Assembly (NCBI GenBank): GCA_945925985.1
Contig: CAMELV010000002.1
Span: 1 to 64,000, forward strand
Source of the DNA: Comamonas sp. lk
Lineage (GTDB): Bacteria; Pseudomonadota; Gammaproteobacteria; Burkholderiales; Burkholderiaceae_C
Length of the DNA: 64,000 nt
Reading direction: 5' to 3'
Positions 36,730 to 45,886 of this stretch are shown one piece after another (position 1 is the first letter of the stretch; the number at the start of each line of letters is the position of its first letter). The notes under the pieces were generated by a model that was given only the letters and a program-made list of their open reading frames with translations, did not search any database and was not told where the DNA came from. The translations under genes and the position numbers were made by a program.

Positions 36730-37644
36730 ATGGAAATTGCCCTCATTTTGCTGATCATCGCGGTCATCTTTGTCACTCAATCGGTCAAGGTCGTACCCCA
36801 GCAGCACGCCTGGGTTGTGGAGCGTTTGGGCAAGTACAACGGCACACTCACGCCGGGACTCAGCTTTTTGATGCCCTTTATCGACAAAGTGGCCTACAAG
36901 CATGTGCTCAAGGAAATCCCGCTCGACATCCCTAGCCAGGTCTGCATCACTCGGGACAATACGCAGTTGCAGGTTGACGGAATTTTGTATTTTCAAGTGA
37001 CTGATGCGATGCGCGCCAGTTATGGCTCCAGCAACTACATCATGGCCATTTCTCAGCTGGCGCAAACTTCGCTGCGATCGGTGATCGGTAAACTTGAGCT
37101 GGACAAGACGTTTGAAGAACGGGACATCATCAACGCGCAGGTGGTGCAGGCCATTGACGAAGCGGCCTTGAACTGGGGCGTCAAAGTACTTCGCTACGAG
37201 ATCAAGGACCTGACACCGCCCAAGGAAATCCTGCATGCCATGCAGCAACAGATCACTGCCGAACGCGAGAAGCGCGCACTGATCGCAGCCTCAGAGGGCC
37301 GGCGGCAAGAGCAGATCAATATTGCTACTGGCGAGCGTGAAGCCTTTATCGCCAGGTCTGAGGGCGAAAAGCAGGCAGTCATCAACAAGGCCCAAGGTGA
37401 TGCCGAGTCTATTCTGGCAGTGGCCGAGGCGACCGGGCAAGCGATTGAGCGAATCGCCGCTGCGATTCGCCAGCCCGGTGGCGCCAATGCGGTGCAGCTT
37501 AAAGTGGCAGAAAAAGCGCTTGAAGCCTACTCACGCGTTGCGGCCGACGCCAAAACAACACTGGTCGTTCCGAGCAACATGAGCGAGGTATCGGCGCTGA
37601 TCACGTCCGCGATGAAAATGGTGCAGTCGCAGCAAGGAACTTGA
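36730..37644 (+). CDS. SPFH/band-7 slipin (QmcA-like)
   Basis: 304-residue membrane-anchored SPFH protein. One N-terminal transmembrane segment (residues 3-20), then the band-7 domain (VPQQHAWVVERLGKYNGTLTPGL, read in parts) and a long Ala/Glu-rich coiled coil (EREKRALIAASEGRRQEQINIA, about 175-250, read in parts). Ribosome site GGAGAACTC. Coexpressed with the NfeD-like gene. Stop touches the stop of the convergent EAL gene with no spacing. Confidence 0.92.
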   Translation: MEIALILLIIAVIFVTQSVKVVPQQHAWVVERLGKYNGTLTPGLSFLMPFIDKVAYKHVLKEIPLDIPSQVCITRDNTQLQVDGILYFQVTDAMRASYGSSNYIMAISQLAQTSLRSVIGKLELDKTFEERDIINAQVVQAIDEAALNWGVKVLRYEIKDLTPPKEILHAMQQQITAEREKRALIAASEGRRQEQINIATGEREAFIARSEGEKQAVINKAQGDAESILAVAEATGQAIERIAAAIRQPGGANAVQLKVAEKALEAYSRVAADAKTTLVVPSNMSEVSALITSAMKMVQSQQGT

Positions 37645-38880
37645 TCAAGCCGCTACCGGGCCGCCGTTGAAATTCGTCAGCCAGGCCGCAATAGCTGACT
37701 TCGGCATGGGGAGGCCGAAGTGATAGCCTTGGGCATAAGTGCAGCCCATGGCCCTGAGTTGATCCGCTATGCCCTGATCTTCAATGCCTTCAGCCACGGT
37801 TGTCATGTCAAGACCGCGCGCCAACTCCAGTGCGATCTTGACGATATGCAAACTGCGTTCCGAGGTGTTGATTTGCTGAACAAATGACTTGTCGATCTTG
37901 ATGCAGGAGAAAGGCAGGGTTTGCAGGTAATCCAGGCCCGCGTAACCAGTGCCGAAATCATCCAGGGCAATGCCAACACCAACAGCCCGCAATTGCCCCA
38001 GCGCCCGCGACACCTGATCGATGCTGCGGATGACGATAGTTTCTGTCAACTCAACCCTCAGCTCATGGGCAGGGATGCCTCGGCCGCTTAAGCAGCTGGT
38101 GATGGCATCCACAATGTGTTCGCCTCCTAGTTCAGGTGCCGACAGGTTGATGCTCATCTGGCAAGCTTTCCCAACAGCGCATAGTCCACGCAGGGTTAGC
38201 CAGTCGGTCGTCGCACGCTCCAGCACCCATTGCCCAACGCGGTGAATCAGTCCGGTTTTCTCGGCCAGCGGGATGAACTCCATTGGACTGATCAGGCCCA
38301 ACCTAGGGTGGTGCCAACGCAGCAGCGCCTCGAAGCCAGCCAAAGATCGGTCGCCGAAAGCGATGATGGGTTGGTAGAACAGCTCTAGTTGATCCGCTTC
38401 CAGCGCGTGAGAGAGGTCGCGCGCCAGTGACAAGGTCCGCACGGCAGAAGCCTGTAAGTCTCGGTCTTGCTGCTCGCCATAGGCCGCGTCACCGACTTGA
38501 CCATATCCTTGTGCCTGGTTTTGTCCCGGCGCAGTGCCGGCTCCGAAGGGATTGCGAAATCTAGCCAACAGCAGCCGCAACAGATGCTGGATCACTGGAT
38601 CTGACCGCAGGAGGAGTTCGTCGACGTGGTCGCGCTCGATACGAACCAACTTTGTCAGCACCAAAGCCCGGATGGTTGCGGTGCGTGGTTGTCTGTCTAG
38701 CAACGCCACCTCGCCGAACATGGCACCCTCCGAAAGCACGGCCACCAGCCGTTGGTCTTCCCCTTCGCCGCGCAAGACCTCTACGCAACCCTCTTCGATC
38801 ACGTAAGCGCAGTCCCCTGGATCCCCCGCTCGGCAAATGATGCCGAGCGGCGCGAAGATTTCTCTCGTCAACCCATCCAT
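37645..38880 (-). CDS. EAL-domain cyclic-di-GMP phosphodiesterase with N-terminal cyclic-nucleotide-binding domain
   Basis: 411 residues. Residues about 1-115 are a cNMP-binding/CAP-like domain (GDCAYVIEEGCVEVLRGE, GEVALLDRQPRTATIRAL, whose Arg-Thr-Ala pattern is the phosphate cassette). Residues about 155-400 are an EAL domain with FEALLRWHHP, ELTETIVI, DDFGTGYAGLDYL, KIDKSFV and AEGIEDQ, all catalytic positions present, so an active phosphodiesterase is likely. No GGDEF domain. Linking cNMP or other ligand sensing to c-di-GMP breakdown is inference. Confidence 0.9.
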   Translation of the reverse strand: MDGLTREIFAPLGIICRAGDPGDCAYVIEEGCVEVLRGEGEDQRLVAVLSEGAMFGEVALLDRQPRTATIRALVLTKLVRIERDHVDELLLRSDPVIQHLLRLLLARFRNPFGAGTAPGQNQAQGYGQVGDAAYGEQQDRDLQASAVRTLSLARDLSHALEADQLELFYQPIIAFGDRSLAGFEALLRWHHPRLGLISPMEFIPLAEKTGLIHRVGQWVLERATTDWLTLRGLCAVGKACQMSINLSAPELGGEHIVDAITSCLSGRGIPAHELRVELTETIVIRSIDQVSRALGQLRAVGVGIALDDFGTGYAGLDYLQTLPFSCIKIDKSFVQQINTSERSLHIVKIALELARGLDMTTVAEGIEDQGIADQLRAMGCTYAQGYHFGLPMPKSAIAAWLTNFNGGPVAA

Positions 38881-39031
38881 GGCGAACCCGACCCTTACGC
38901 TTTTTCCACAGCAGCAGGAGTGCTACTGTGTCGCCACTATAGCGCTATCCAGACGACACAGACCGTTCCCCTGGTCCACGCTCGCGGCACAGGTCATTCC
39001 CTGGATTTTCTTGAACCACTGGGCGCGCGAA

Positions 39032-39505
39032 TTAACGCGCCTTTTTGGCCTTGGCTGCCGGAGCCACCGCTGCAGCGCCTTTGTCCATGGCAGTCTCGAT
39101 CGCGCTCTCAGCCGAGTCAGCCGCTGCCTTCATGTTCTTGGCAACTGAGGCAAACGCTTCAGGGGCTGGATGCGCCTTTTCGATGGCATCGACAGCGCTG
39201 TGGAACTGGCCGAAACTTAAGGAAGCGACGTCTTTCAGATTTTTGGAGAACATGGCTATGCCAGCTTCGGCCGACGCTTTCATGATGTCAAAGGCGGCCT
39301 GCGGGTCCTTGATGTCCTTGATGGACGCCATGGTTTCAGCTATGGCTGCCTGAGCTTCCATGGCCTGGTTTTGGGCCAAGTCAGCCCAGACCTTCAGGTT
39401 GTCCTGAACGGGCTTGATGGCATCTTGCATGGCGTCAGCGTTGAATTTAGGCGCAGCGTCCGTTAGGGTCTTTGCGATGGATTCGAAGGGGGTATTCTTG
39501 AACAT
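39032..39505 (-). CDS. Phasin family protein
   Basis: 157-residue Ala-rich, all-helical phasin that coats polyhydroxyalkanoate granules. ATG 39505 gives MFKNTPFESIAKTLTDAAP; helix region NQAMEAQAAIAETMASIKDI; basic C-terminal tail AKAKKAR. Presence implies PHB storage. Upstream (39506-39752) is non-coding except for the tRNA-associated hairpin. The EAL gene lies 151 bases downstream; that gap holds no gene. Confidence 0.88.
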   Translation of the reverse strand: MFKNTPFESIAKTLTDAAPKFNADAMQDAIKPVQDNLKVWADLAQNQAMEAQAAIAETMASIKDIKDPQAAFDIMKASAEAGIAMFSKNLKDVASLSFGQFHSAVDAIEKAHPAPEAFASVAKNMKAAADSAESAIETAMDKGAAAVAPAAKAKKAR

Positions 39506-39705
39506 GAGGGGTCTTTCTTGAAAATTGATGCAGTGCAGCAATTATGATTCAAGTCGTCCTAGCATGCCAAGCAAAACAGTCTGAATGCATCAATTAGTGG
39601 TCCCCACCTACTACCGGCGGCACTGCCACCCGGAGAGACCATCAGTGGCGCGCTTTGCAAGGGCACAGTAGACCGAGCTAACGACCATTAGGAACCCGGA
39701 AGAAC

Positions 39706-39742
39706 AAAAACCTTGAAGGGTATTGGTCTGCAAGGTTTTTTT
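39706..39742 (-). terminator. Terminator hairpin after tRNA-Ser
   Basis: AAAACCTTG and CAAGGTTTT pair around a 15-base loop, with T runs on both strands. It begins 10 bases past the tRNA 3' end, so on the minus strand it ends the tRNA transcript. Confidence 0.75.
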
Positions 39743-39752
39743 CGTATTAATT

Positions 39753-39842
39753 TGGCGGAGCAGGCGGGATTCGAACCCGCGGTGGGTTTAACCCCACGCA
39801 CGCTTTCCAGGCGTGTGACTTAAACCGCTCATCCACCGCTCC
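39753..39842 (-). tRNA. tRNA-Ser (anticodon GGA)
   Basis: 90-nt class II tRNA. Acceptor stem GGAGCGG pairs with CTGCTCC (one G-U), followed by discriminator G and encoded CCA. The anticodon loop reads CTGGAAA, giving GGA for UCC/UCU codons. Long variable arm (CGTGGGGTTAAACCCACC) and T-arm GGGTTCGAATCCC are clear. Confidence 0.97.
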
Positions 39843-39900
39843 GTTGATGTGATTTTAACTGAGGCAGACACCTGGTCTGCCAGTGTCTGCCCCGCCTGCG

Positions 39901-39926
39901 AAAAAAAAGCCACCCGAGGTGGCTTT
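39901..39926 (-). terminator. Rho-independent terminator of the amino acid binding protein gene
   Basis: On the minus strand AAAGCCACC, a 4-base loop and GGTGGCTTT, then a T run, 19 bases after the stop codon of the gene at 39945. Strong stem. Confidence 0.9.
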
Positions 39927-39944
39927 TCTCAGTTCGGAACTGAA

Positions 39945-41075
39945 TCAGTTCAGCGCAATTTTCTTGTCACCTTTGTAGGTGTAGAGCGTCATAGCGGGGT
40001 TCTTCAGCTCGCCATTGGTCTCAAACATCACGTTGGTGGTGATGCCCTTGTAATTGGTCTCGCCAATTTTGGATGCGTAGACCTTGGGGTCTGCGCTGCC
40101 AGCGCGCTTCATAGCGTCAACCAACACATGGACAGCGTCGTACACGTAGGGGCTGTAAACCTGGAACTGGCCAGGGTACTTGGTGTCATAACGCTTTTTC
40201 CAGGCGGCGCCACCAGGCATTTTCTCAAGCGAAGCACCGCCTTCGGCACAGATCACGTTGTCCAATGTCTTGGCGCCGGCGGACTGTTTGATCAGGTCCA
40301 TGGTGCAGATGCCATCACCGCCAAAGTACTTGACGTTGGTCAGGCCGAGTTGCTCCATCTGGCGCAGCATGGGGCCAGCTTGGGGGTCCATGCCACCGAA
40401 GAACACGCCATCGGGGTTTTTGGCTTTGATGGCAGTCAGGATTGACATGAAGTCGACCGATTTGTCGGTGGTGAACTGCTCATCCACGATGGTGATGCCC
40501 TTCGTGGCAGCCGTGCGTTTGAACACTTCAGCCACGCCTTGGCCATAAGCAGTGCGGTCGTCAATCACGGCAATGCGCTTGAGCTTGAGGGCGTCAGCCG
40601 CATAAAAGGCCAGTCCAGCGCCAAGCGCATTGTCATTGGCCAGCAAACGCCAGGTGGTCTTGTAGCCGGGCTTGGTCAGGTTGGGGTTGGTAGCCGAAGG
40701 TGTGATGTGGGGAATGCCGCAATCGTTGTAAATTTTGGATGCGGGGATAGTGGTACCCGAATTCAAGTGACCGGCCACACCTGCGACCTTGGCATCGCAC
40801 AGTTTTTGTGCGACAGCTGCGCCTTGCTTGGGATCGGCTGCATCATCTTCAGCCACGAGTTCAAACTTAACCTTCCTGCCACCGATGGTGACGCCGGCAG
40901 CGTTCAGGTCTTCAATGGCCATACGGGCACCGTTCTCGTTGTCCTTGCCATAGGCCGCTTGGGCACCGGAAATCGGTGCCACGTGACCAATCTTGACAAC
41001 CATGTCTTGTGCCAGGGCGACGCCTGCGGCTGCGGCAATAGCGGCGGCAACTGTAACTTTCAACTTCATTTGCAT
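39945..41075 (-). CDS. Branched-chain amino acid ABC transporter substrate-binding protein
   Basis: 376-residue periplasmic binding protein of the LivK/LivJ type (Peripla_BP_6). Start at ATG 41075, which has GGAG at a suitable distance; an ATG at 41087 overlaps that site. Signal peptide ends near ALAQD. Marks are VVKIGHVAPISGAQAAYGKDNENGARMAIEDLNA (read in parts), HLNSGTTIPAS and DDRTAYGQGVAEVFK. The permease and ATPase genes are not adjacent, so it is an orphan binding protein or serves a distant liv operon. Ligand not certain. Confidence 0.9.
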   Translation of the reverse strand: MQMKLKVTVAAAIAAAAGVALAQDMVVKIGHVAPISGAQAAYGKDNENGARMAIEDLNAAGVTIGGRKVKFELVAEDDAADPKQGAAVAQKLCDAKVAGVAGHLNSGTTIPASKIYNDCGIPHITPSATNPNLTKPGYKTTWRLLANDNALGAGLAFYAADALKLKRIAVIDDRTAYGQGVAEVFKRTAATKGITIVDEQFTTDKSVDFMSILTAIKAKNPDGVFFGGMDPQAGPMLRQMEQLGLTNVKYFGGDGICTMDLIKQSAGAKTLDNVICAEGGASLEKMPGGAAWKKRYDTKYPGQFQVYSPYVYDAVHVLVDAMKRAGSADPKVYASKIGETNYKGITTNVMFETNGELKNPAMTLYTYKGDKKIALN

Positions 41076-41257
41076 AGACAACTCCATGAATATTAAAAAA
41101 TTGTGAATAAATTCTCCACACCCTCAACGATACAGCAATTTCCAGACCATCCACCTAGGGAAGACCCCGCCCCTCGACGTGCTAACCCGGCCATTCGGCT
41201 CTGAACTCAACGATCCGGCGAAAGTTTGACCCAAGGCATAGAACCAATGAAGGCCCA

Positions 41258-41692
41258 TTAAGGACTGTTTTTGAGTTTCAGATCGTGTCTTGTCATGGTG
41301 TAACCGCGGTCGGCGTAGTGGCGCCAACGGGTGCGGGCCAACTGCCGGTCAGAATCGTTCAGCCCAACCACCTCGATCACCCGCTCAAAGCGCTCAAATC
41401 CTGCTGGCACTTCGTCCCCCAGATTCACCAGAACCTGCCTGTGTGCCAGGCCATCGGTGTCATTGGCCAGTACCACGGGGGAAGTGGCAAGAAGTTCGGG
41501 TTCAGACTGTGCTCGACAGTGCGGCACAAAGTCTGAAGCCGAAAACGTCCAGAGGTCCGAATCCAGCCGGTCCAGTTGCTCAGGCGGGCCTGTCACGACC
41601 AGTTGGGCGTCGGCAGCCACCGCCTTACGAAGCAGACGGCAGACGTAGGCCAGCCGATCGGGCGCGTTGAAATGGAAGGCGATTTCAGTCAC
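41258..41692 (-). CDS. holC: DNA polymerase III chi subunit
   Basis: 144 residues. HolC links the clamp loader to SSB. Marks are EIAFHFNAPDRLAYVCRLLRKA (read in parts), DLWTFSASDFVPH and the LVNLGDEVPAGFERFERVIEVV region. Start overlaps the pepA stop by four bases, the usual pepA-holC pairing. Downstream 41076-41257 contains no gene. Confidence 0.92.
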   Translation of the reverse strand: MTEIAFHFNAPDRLAYVCRLLRKAVAADAQLVVTGPPEQLDRLDSDLWTFSASDFVPHCRAQSEPELLATSPVVLANDTDGLAHRQVLVNLGDEVPAGFERFERVIEVVGLNDSDRQLARTRWRHYADRGYTMTRHDLKLKNSP

Positions 41693-43140
41693 AGCGACTT
41701 TTCGGCAGCCGGGTTAAGTAAATACTCCAGCAACAGTGCCACCGGGCGACCCGTGGCGCCCTTGGCCGCACCACCTTTCCACGCTGTGCCCGCAATATCC
41801 AGGTGCGCCCAAGGGAACTTGACCGCAAAGCGTTGCAGAAACTTGGCCGCTGTAACAGCACCGCCGGGGCGCCCCGCCACATTGGCCACGTCGGCAAAGT
41901 TGGTCTTCAGACCCTCAGCGTAATCTTCGTCAAGGGGCATGCGCCAGCACAAATCTTGTGCTGATTCGCCCGCAGCAAGCAGCGCGGCGGCCATGTCGTC
42001 ATTGGGAGAGAACATGCCGCTGCGCACGGCGCCCAGTGCGATCACGCAAGCACCGGTCAAGGTCGCGATGTCGACCACGGCGCGCGGCTTGAAGCGCTCC
42101 GCGTAGGTCAAGGCGTCACATAGCACCAACCGGCCCTCGGCGTCGGTATTCAAAATTTCGATGGTCTGGCCACTCATGCTGGTCACCACATCGCCAGGCT
42201 TGACGGCCCGGCCGTTGATCAGATTTTCGCAGGCGGGAATCAGGCCCACCACATTGATTGCCGGCTTGAGGTCGGCCAGAGCCCTGAACACCCCCAGCAC
42301 ACTGGCAGCACCCGACATGTCGAACTTCATCTCGTCCATTTCGGGCGCAGGCTTGATCGAGATGCCACCACTGTCGAATGTGATGCCTTTGCCAACTAAA
42401 ACGGTGGGCGCTTTGGTCTTGGCGGCGCCGTCGTAGCGCAGCACAATAAAACGCAGGGGTTGCTCGGACCCCTGTGCCACCGCCATGAAGGAGCCCATAC
42501 CCAGCTTAGCCACCTGAGTCGGACCAAGAACCTCACATTTGATGCCAGACAGCTTGCCCAGAGCTCGCGCCGCCCCAGCCAGCAGCATTGGCGTCGCGTG
42601 ATTAGCCGGCCGGTTAGCCCACTCCTTGGCCAGCTCAACCCCGGTGACAGTGGCAACTGCACGCTGGAAGCCGGCTTGCAAGCCGGCAACGGCTGGCACG
42701 CCAATCACCACGCGCTGAACAGTCCGGCCCTCAGGCTTGGATTTGGTACTGGTGTAAACATAGGTGGTATCTGCCACCGCGTTGATGGCGGCACGCAGGG
42801 CGTCAGGCTGCGGCGTGGCCCCGAAGCAAATGTCGATTTTTTTGAGCTTTGCCCCTTTGAGCTGACCTATCGCAGCGCCCAGCGCCTGGCGCACCTCGCG
42901 GGCCGAGCCCTCGCCCACACCGGCCAACACCAAGCGGTTGGCCTGAACACCAGCGGGACGATACGCCAGCAGCGCTTTCCCCGCTTTGGCGTCAATATCA
43001 CCCGCCTTCAAAGCCACAGACAGCAGCGTAGAGACTGCATCCTTGCCCGGCTTGAAGTCGGCGCCAAACAGCAGCACCATGGCCTCGCATTTTTCCAGTG
43101 CTACGGCGCTCAAGTCGATGGCTTTAAGTTCAAAGTTCAT
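41689..43140 (-). CDS. pepA: Leucyl aminopeptidase PepA
   Basis: Cytosolic M17 zinc/manganese aminopeptidase; in E. coli PepA also binds DNA in Xer recombination and carAB control. 483 residues. Metal and catalytic motifs VGKGITFDSGGISIKP, MKFDMSGAASVLG and NTDAEGRLVLCDALTYAE intact; MSGQTIEILNTDAEGR as usual. C-terminal AHLDIAGTAWKGGAAKGATGRPV. Divergent from lptF with 79 bases between. Confidence 0.96.
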   Translation of the reverse strand: MNFELKAIDLSAVALEKCEAMVLLFGADFKPGKDAVSTLLSVALKAGDIDAKAGKALLAYRPAGVQANRLVLAGVGEGSAREVRQALGAAIGQLKGAKLKKIDICFGATPQPDALRAAINAVADTTYVYTSTKSKPEGRTVQRVVIGVPAVAGLQAGFQRAVATVTGVELAKEWANRPANHATPMLLAGAARALGKLSGIKCEVLGPTQVAKLGMGSFMAVAQGSEQPLRFIVLRYDGAAKTKAPTVLVGKGITFDSGGISIKPAPEMDEMKFDMSGAASVLGVFRALADLKPAINVVGLIPACENLINGRAVKPGDVVTSMSGQTIEILNTDAEGRLVLCDALTYAERFKPRAVVDIATLTGACVIALGAVRSGMFSPNDDMAAALLAAGESAQDLCWRMPLDEDYAEGLKTNFADVANVAGRPGGAVTAAKFLQRFAVKFPWAHLDIAGTAWKGGAAKGATGRPVALLLEYLLNPAAEKSL

Positions 43141-43219
43141 AATTCAGGTCTTTCAATTGTTAAGATTTCGGGTTTGTTTCCTGACTCTGTGCTGGACTGG
43201 TCCCGAGAATTAACTGTCC

Positions 43220-44332
43220 ATGTTATTCCATTCTTCCATTCGCAAAGAGCTGGCGCGCAGTTTTGGCGCAACACTGATCGTGCTCGCCACGGTGGTCATG
43301 ACCATGACCTTGATACGCACGTTAGGACAGGCCACCCGTGGTAATTTCGCGCCGGAAGATGTGACGCTGGCGATGGGCTATGCCGTGCTGTCAGACATGC
43401 CCACCATTTTGGCCCTGAGCCTGTTCATTGCGATCATCGCCACCCTTTCGCGCATGTACCGGGACAGCGAAATGGTGATCTGGTTTGCCAGTGGCTTAGG
43501 CCTGCTCGTGCTGCTGCGACCGCTGCTGCGGTTTGCCTCGCCAGTGCTGCTGGTGGTCATGGTGCTGGCGCTGTGGGTGTTGCCATGGTCAAAGCAGCGG
43601 CTCGACGACATGCAACAACAGTATGAAAAGCGCGGTGACATTGAACGGTTGGAGCCTGGGCAGTTTCAGGAGTCGGCCAATGGGCAGCGTGTTTTTTTTA
43701 TAGAAAAAGATGCAAGCGGCAAAGTCGCTGGCAGCAACGTGTTTATCGCCACCTCGGAGGAAGGCAAAGACACCATCACGTCCGCCCGCAGCGGCCGCAT
43801 CGAAACCGTAGGGACAGACCGCTTTCTGGTTCTTGAGAACGGGCAAAGACTGGACCGAATGACTGAACAATCTGGCCTGAAGGTCAGTGAATTTGCGGAA
43901 TACCGTGTCAGGGTAGGTGAAGATATCCTGGGCAGTGATGCGTCGACCTCGGTGCACGCTCGGCCGACCTTGGGTCTGATTCAGGGCGGCACAGCATCAG
44001 ACCTGGCCGAACTGTCCTGGCGTATTGGTCTGATTCTGGCGGCCTTCAACTTCACGGTGATTGGGCTGGCTGTGTCAAGTGCTAACCCCCGCGTGGGGCG
44101 CAGTGCTAACGTGGTGTTCGCCTTGTTTGCCTTCGTCGTTTACTTTAATTTGCTGAACTTGGGACAGAACTGGATTTCATCAAAGCAGGTCTCTTTTGGT
44201 GGACTGATGCTGGGCTTGCATGGCGGAGTACTAACTTTCTCTCTGATTTGGCTGCTCAGGAGTCATCACAACTGGCAGTGGTGGGGCGTCCTAAAACGTG
44301 GCTTGAACCGGCAGACGAAAGCGCGAACGTGA
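43220..44332 (+). CDS. lptF: LPS export ABC transporter permease LptF
   Basis: 370 residues with six predicted membrane segments, three at each end, flanking a periplasmic jellyroll (about 125-275). N-terminal LFHSSIRKELARSFGATLIVL is the LptF opening. Together with LptG and LptB2 extracts LPS from the inner membrane. Overlaps lptG by four bases. Confidence 0.94.
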   Translation: MLFHSSIRKELARSFGATLIVLATVVMTMTLIRTLGQATRGNFAPEDVTLAMGYAVLSDMPTILALSLFIAIIATLSRMYRDSEMVIWFASGLGLLVLLRPLLRFASPVLLVVMVLALWVLPWSKQRLDDMQQQYEKRGDIERLEPGQFQESANGQRVFFIEKDASGKVAGSNVFIATSEEGKDTITSARSGRIETVGTDRFLVLENGQRLDRMTEQSGLKVSEFAEYRVRVGEDILGSDASTSVHARPTLGLIQGGTASDLAELSWRIGLILAAFNFTVIGLAVSSANPRVGRSANVVFALFAFVVYFNLLNLGQNWISSKQVSFGGLMLGLHGGVLTFSLIWLLRSHHNWQWWGVLKRGLNRQTKART

Positions 44333-45435
44333 ACACTGTCCGTCGGCTTGTTTTTTTCGAGGTGCTGTGGGCAGTTGGCTTTGTCATCCTCGGCTTTGTC
44401 AGTCTGTTCTTCTTTTTTGATTTTGTCGAAGAGTTGCAATCGGTCGGACGAACCACGAATGCAAGCTACCAGTTAGTTCACGCGCTGACCTACGTTGTGC
44501 TCATGGTACCCAGCCACTTGTACGAACTGCTGCCTATCGCTGTGCTGATTGGCACTATTTTCGTCATGGCGCGGTTTGCCAGAAGTTCGGAGTACACCAT
44601 CCTTCGTACCAGCGGCCTTGGCCCCGGGCGTGCCCTGCGCATGCTGTTGCAGCTTGGGCTGGTGTTTGTCGTTCTGACCGTTGCGATTGGCGACTACCTG
44701 GCACCGATGGCAGATCGGACTGCGCAATTGTTAAAGGCCCGTTACCAAGGGCAGATCACCACCGGGCAAACCGGTGCCTGGTTAAAGGAGCGACAGCCCA
44801 ATTCACAGTATTCGGTCAACGTCCGTGCCCTGGAATCAGACGGCAGCCTGCGTGGAGTGCGCATGTTTGAGTTTGACAACCAGGGTTTCTTGATGTCCAT
44901 GACGCAGGCCGAACAAGCCACGATAAATGCTGACAACGCTTGGAACCTAAGCGGAGTGGTGCGCAACATATTCCCGGCCAGAGATCAGCCGAATGCCCAG
45001 ATCCAGCTCCTGACAATGGAAAGCTTTCTTTGGAAAAACCAGATCAGCGCGCAAATGCTGTCCGCTGCTCTACTCAAACCCGAGCGCATGAGCACCATCG
45101 ATTTGTTTCGATACATTCAGCATCTGGAGGCCAATCAGCAGTCTGCGCAGCGCTATGAAATCGAGTTTTGGCGCAAAGTTTTTTATCCGTTGAGCTGCCT
45201 GGTGATGGTGGTTCTTGCGTTGCCCTTTGCCTACCTGCATTTTCGCAGCGGCGGCATTTCGGCTTATGTCTTTGTCGGCGTCATGGCAGGCATCAGCTTT
45301 TTTCTATTGAACAATCTTTTTGGGCACATGGGCAATTTGCAAAACTGGCAACCCTGGCTCAGTGCTGCACTGCCCGGCCTGATTTACTCTGCGTTGTCGC
45401 TAGCGGCTTTCGGCTGGCTGGTATTGCGACGCTAG
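44329..45435 (+). CDS. lptG: LPS export ABC transporter permease LptG
   Basis: 368 residues from GTG 44329, overlapping the lptF stop (GTGA). The in-frame extension back to 44248 lies within lptF and is rejected. Same architecture as LptF: membrane helices, periplasmic domain, three terminal helices (FRSGGISAYVFVGVMAGISFFLLNNLFGHMG, read in parts). Partner of LptF in the LptB2FG exporter. Confidence 0.93.
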   Translation: MNTVRRLVFFEVLWAVGFVILGFVSLFFFFDFVEELQSVGRTTNASYQLVHALTYVVLMVPSHLYELLPIAVLIGTIFVMARFARSSEYTILRTSGLGPGRALRMLLQLGLVFVVLTVAIGDYLAPMADRTAQLLKARYQGQITTGQTGAWLKERQPNSQYSVNVRALESDGSLRGVRMFEFDNQGFLMSMTQAEQATINADNAWNLSGVVRNIFPARDQPNAQIQLLTMESFLWKNQISAQMLSAALLKPERMSTIDLFRYIQHLEANQQSAQRYEIEFWRKVFYPLSCLVMVVLALPFAYLHFRSGGISAYVFVGVMAGISFFLLNNLFGHMGNLQNWQPWLSAALPGLIYSALSLAAFGWLVLRR

Positions 45436-45438
45436 GAA

Positions 45439-45843
45439 ATGAATCTTGTTATGAGTGACACGCTACATATGTCGACCCAGCGCGGGGTCATCCTCTTCGC
45501 CCATGGATCACGGGACCCGCTTTGGCGCCAACCCATTGAGGCAGTGGCGCGCCGCATGGCGGACAGCGCCCCACAAGTGCAAGTGCGCTGCGCTTATCTG
45601 GAGCTTTGCGCGCCGGACCTCGACAGCATGGTGCACGAACTGCTGGCCTTGGGTGTGCAGTCAATGACCGTGGTGCCGATGTTCCTTGGCGTTGGTAAAC
45701 ATGCCCGGGAAGACCTGCCGCAATTGATGCAAGCCTTGCAGGCGCAGCACCCCAGCATCCAGTTGACGCTGCGGTCGGCCATTGGCGAAGACCCGGCGAT
45801 GATCGAATTGATGGCAAAAATCGCACTTTCCTCGGATAAATAG
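45439..45843 (+). CDS. cbiX: CbiX/SirB-type sirohydrochlorin chelatase domain protein
   Basis: 134 residues. Single-domain CbiX-like protein with ILFAHGSRDPLWRQPIE (catalytic His), AYLELCAPDL and TVVPMFLGVGKHAREDLP (second His). The small form is proposed to insert iron (siroheme) or cobalt into sirohydrochlorin; siroheme fits the neighbouring CysB-like sulfur regulator. Start uncertain between 45439, 45451 and 45469; the listed one is the longest. Confidence 0.88.
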   Translation: MNLVMSDTLHMSTQRGVILFAHGSRDPLWRQPIEAVARRMADSAPQVQVRCAYLELCAPDLDSMVHELLALGVQSMTVVPMFLGVGKHAREDLPQLMQALQAQHPSIQLTLRSAIGEDPAMIELMAKIALSSDK

Positions 45844-45886
45844 ATCCCTGCGACATAATAAATATCATTCTTAGTTGATATTTGAT

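Noticed and set aside
39020-39050. GGCGCG/CGCGCC hairpin with T run at the end of the phasin gene
   Set aside because: The T run is on the plus strand, where no gene is ending; on the phasin strand no T run follows the stem.
40912-41327. Short open frames upstream of the amino acid binding protein
   Set aside because: No ribosome site, no family resemblance, overlap real genes.
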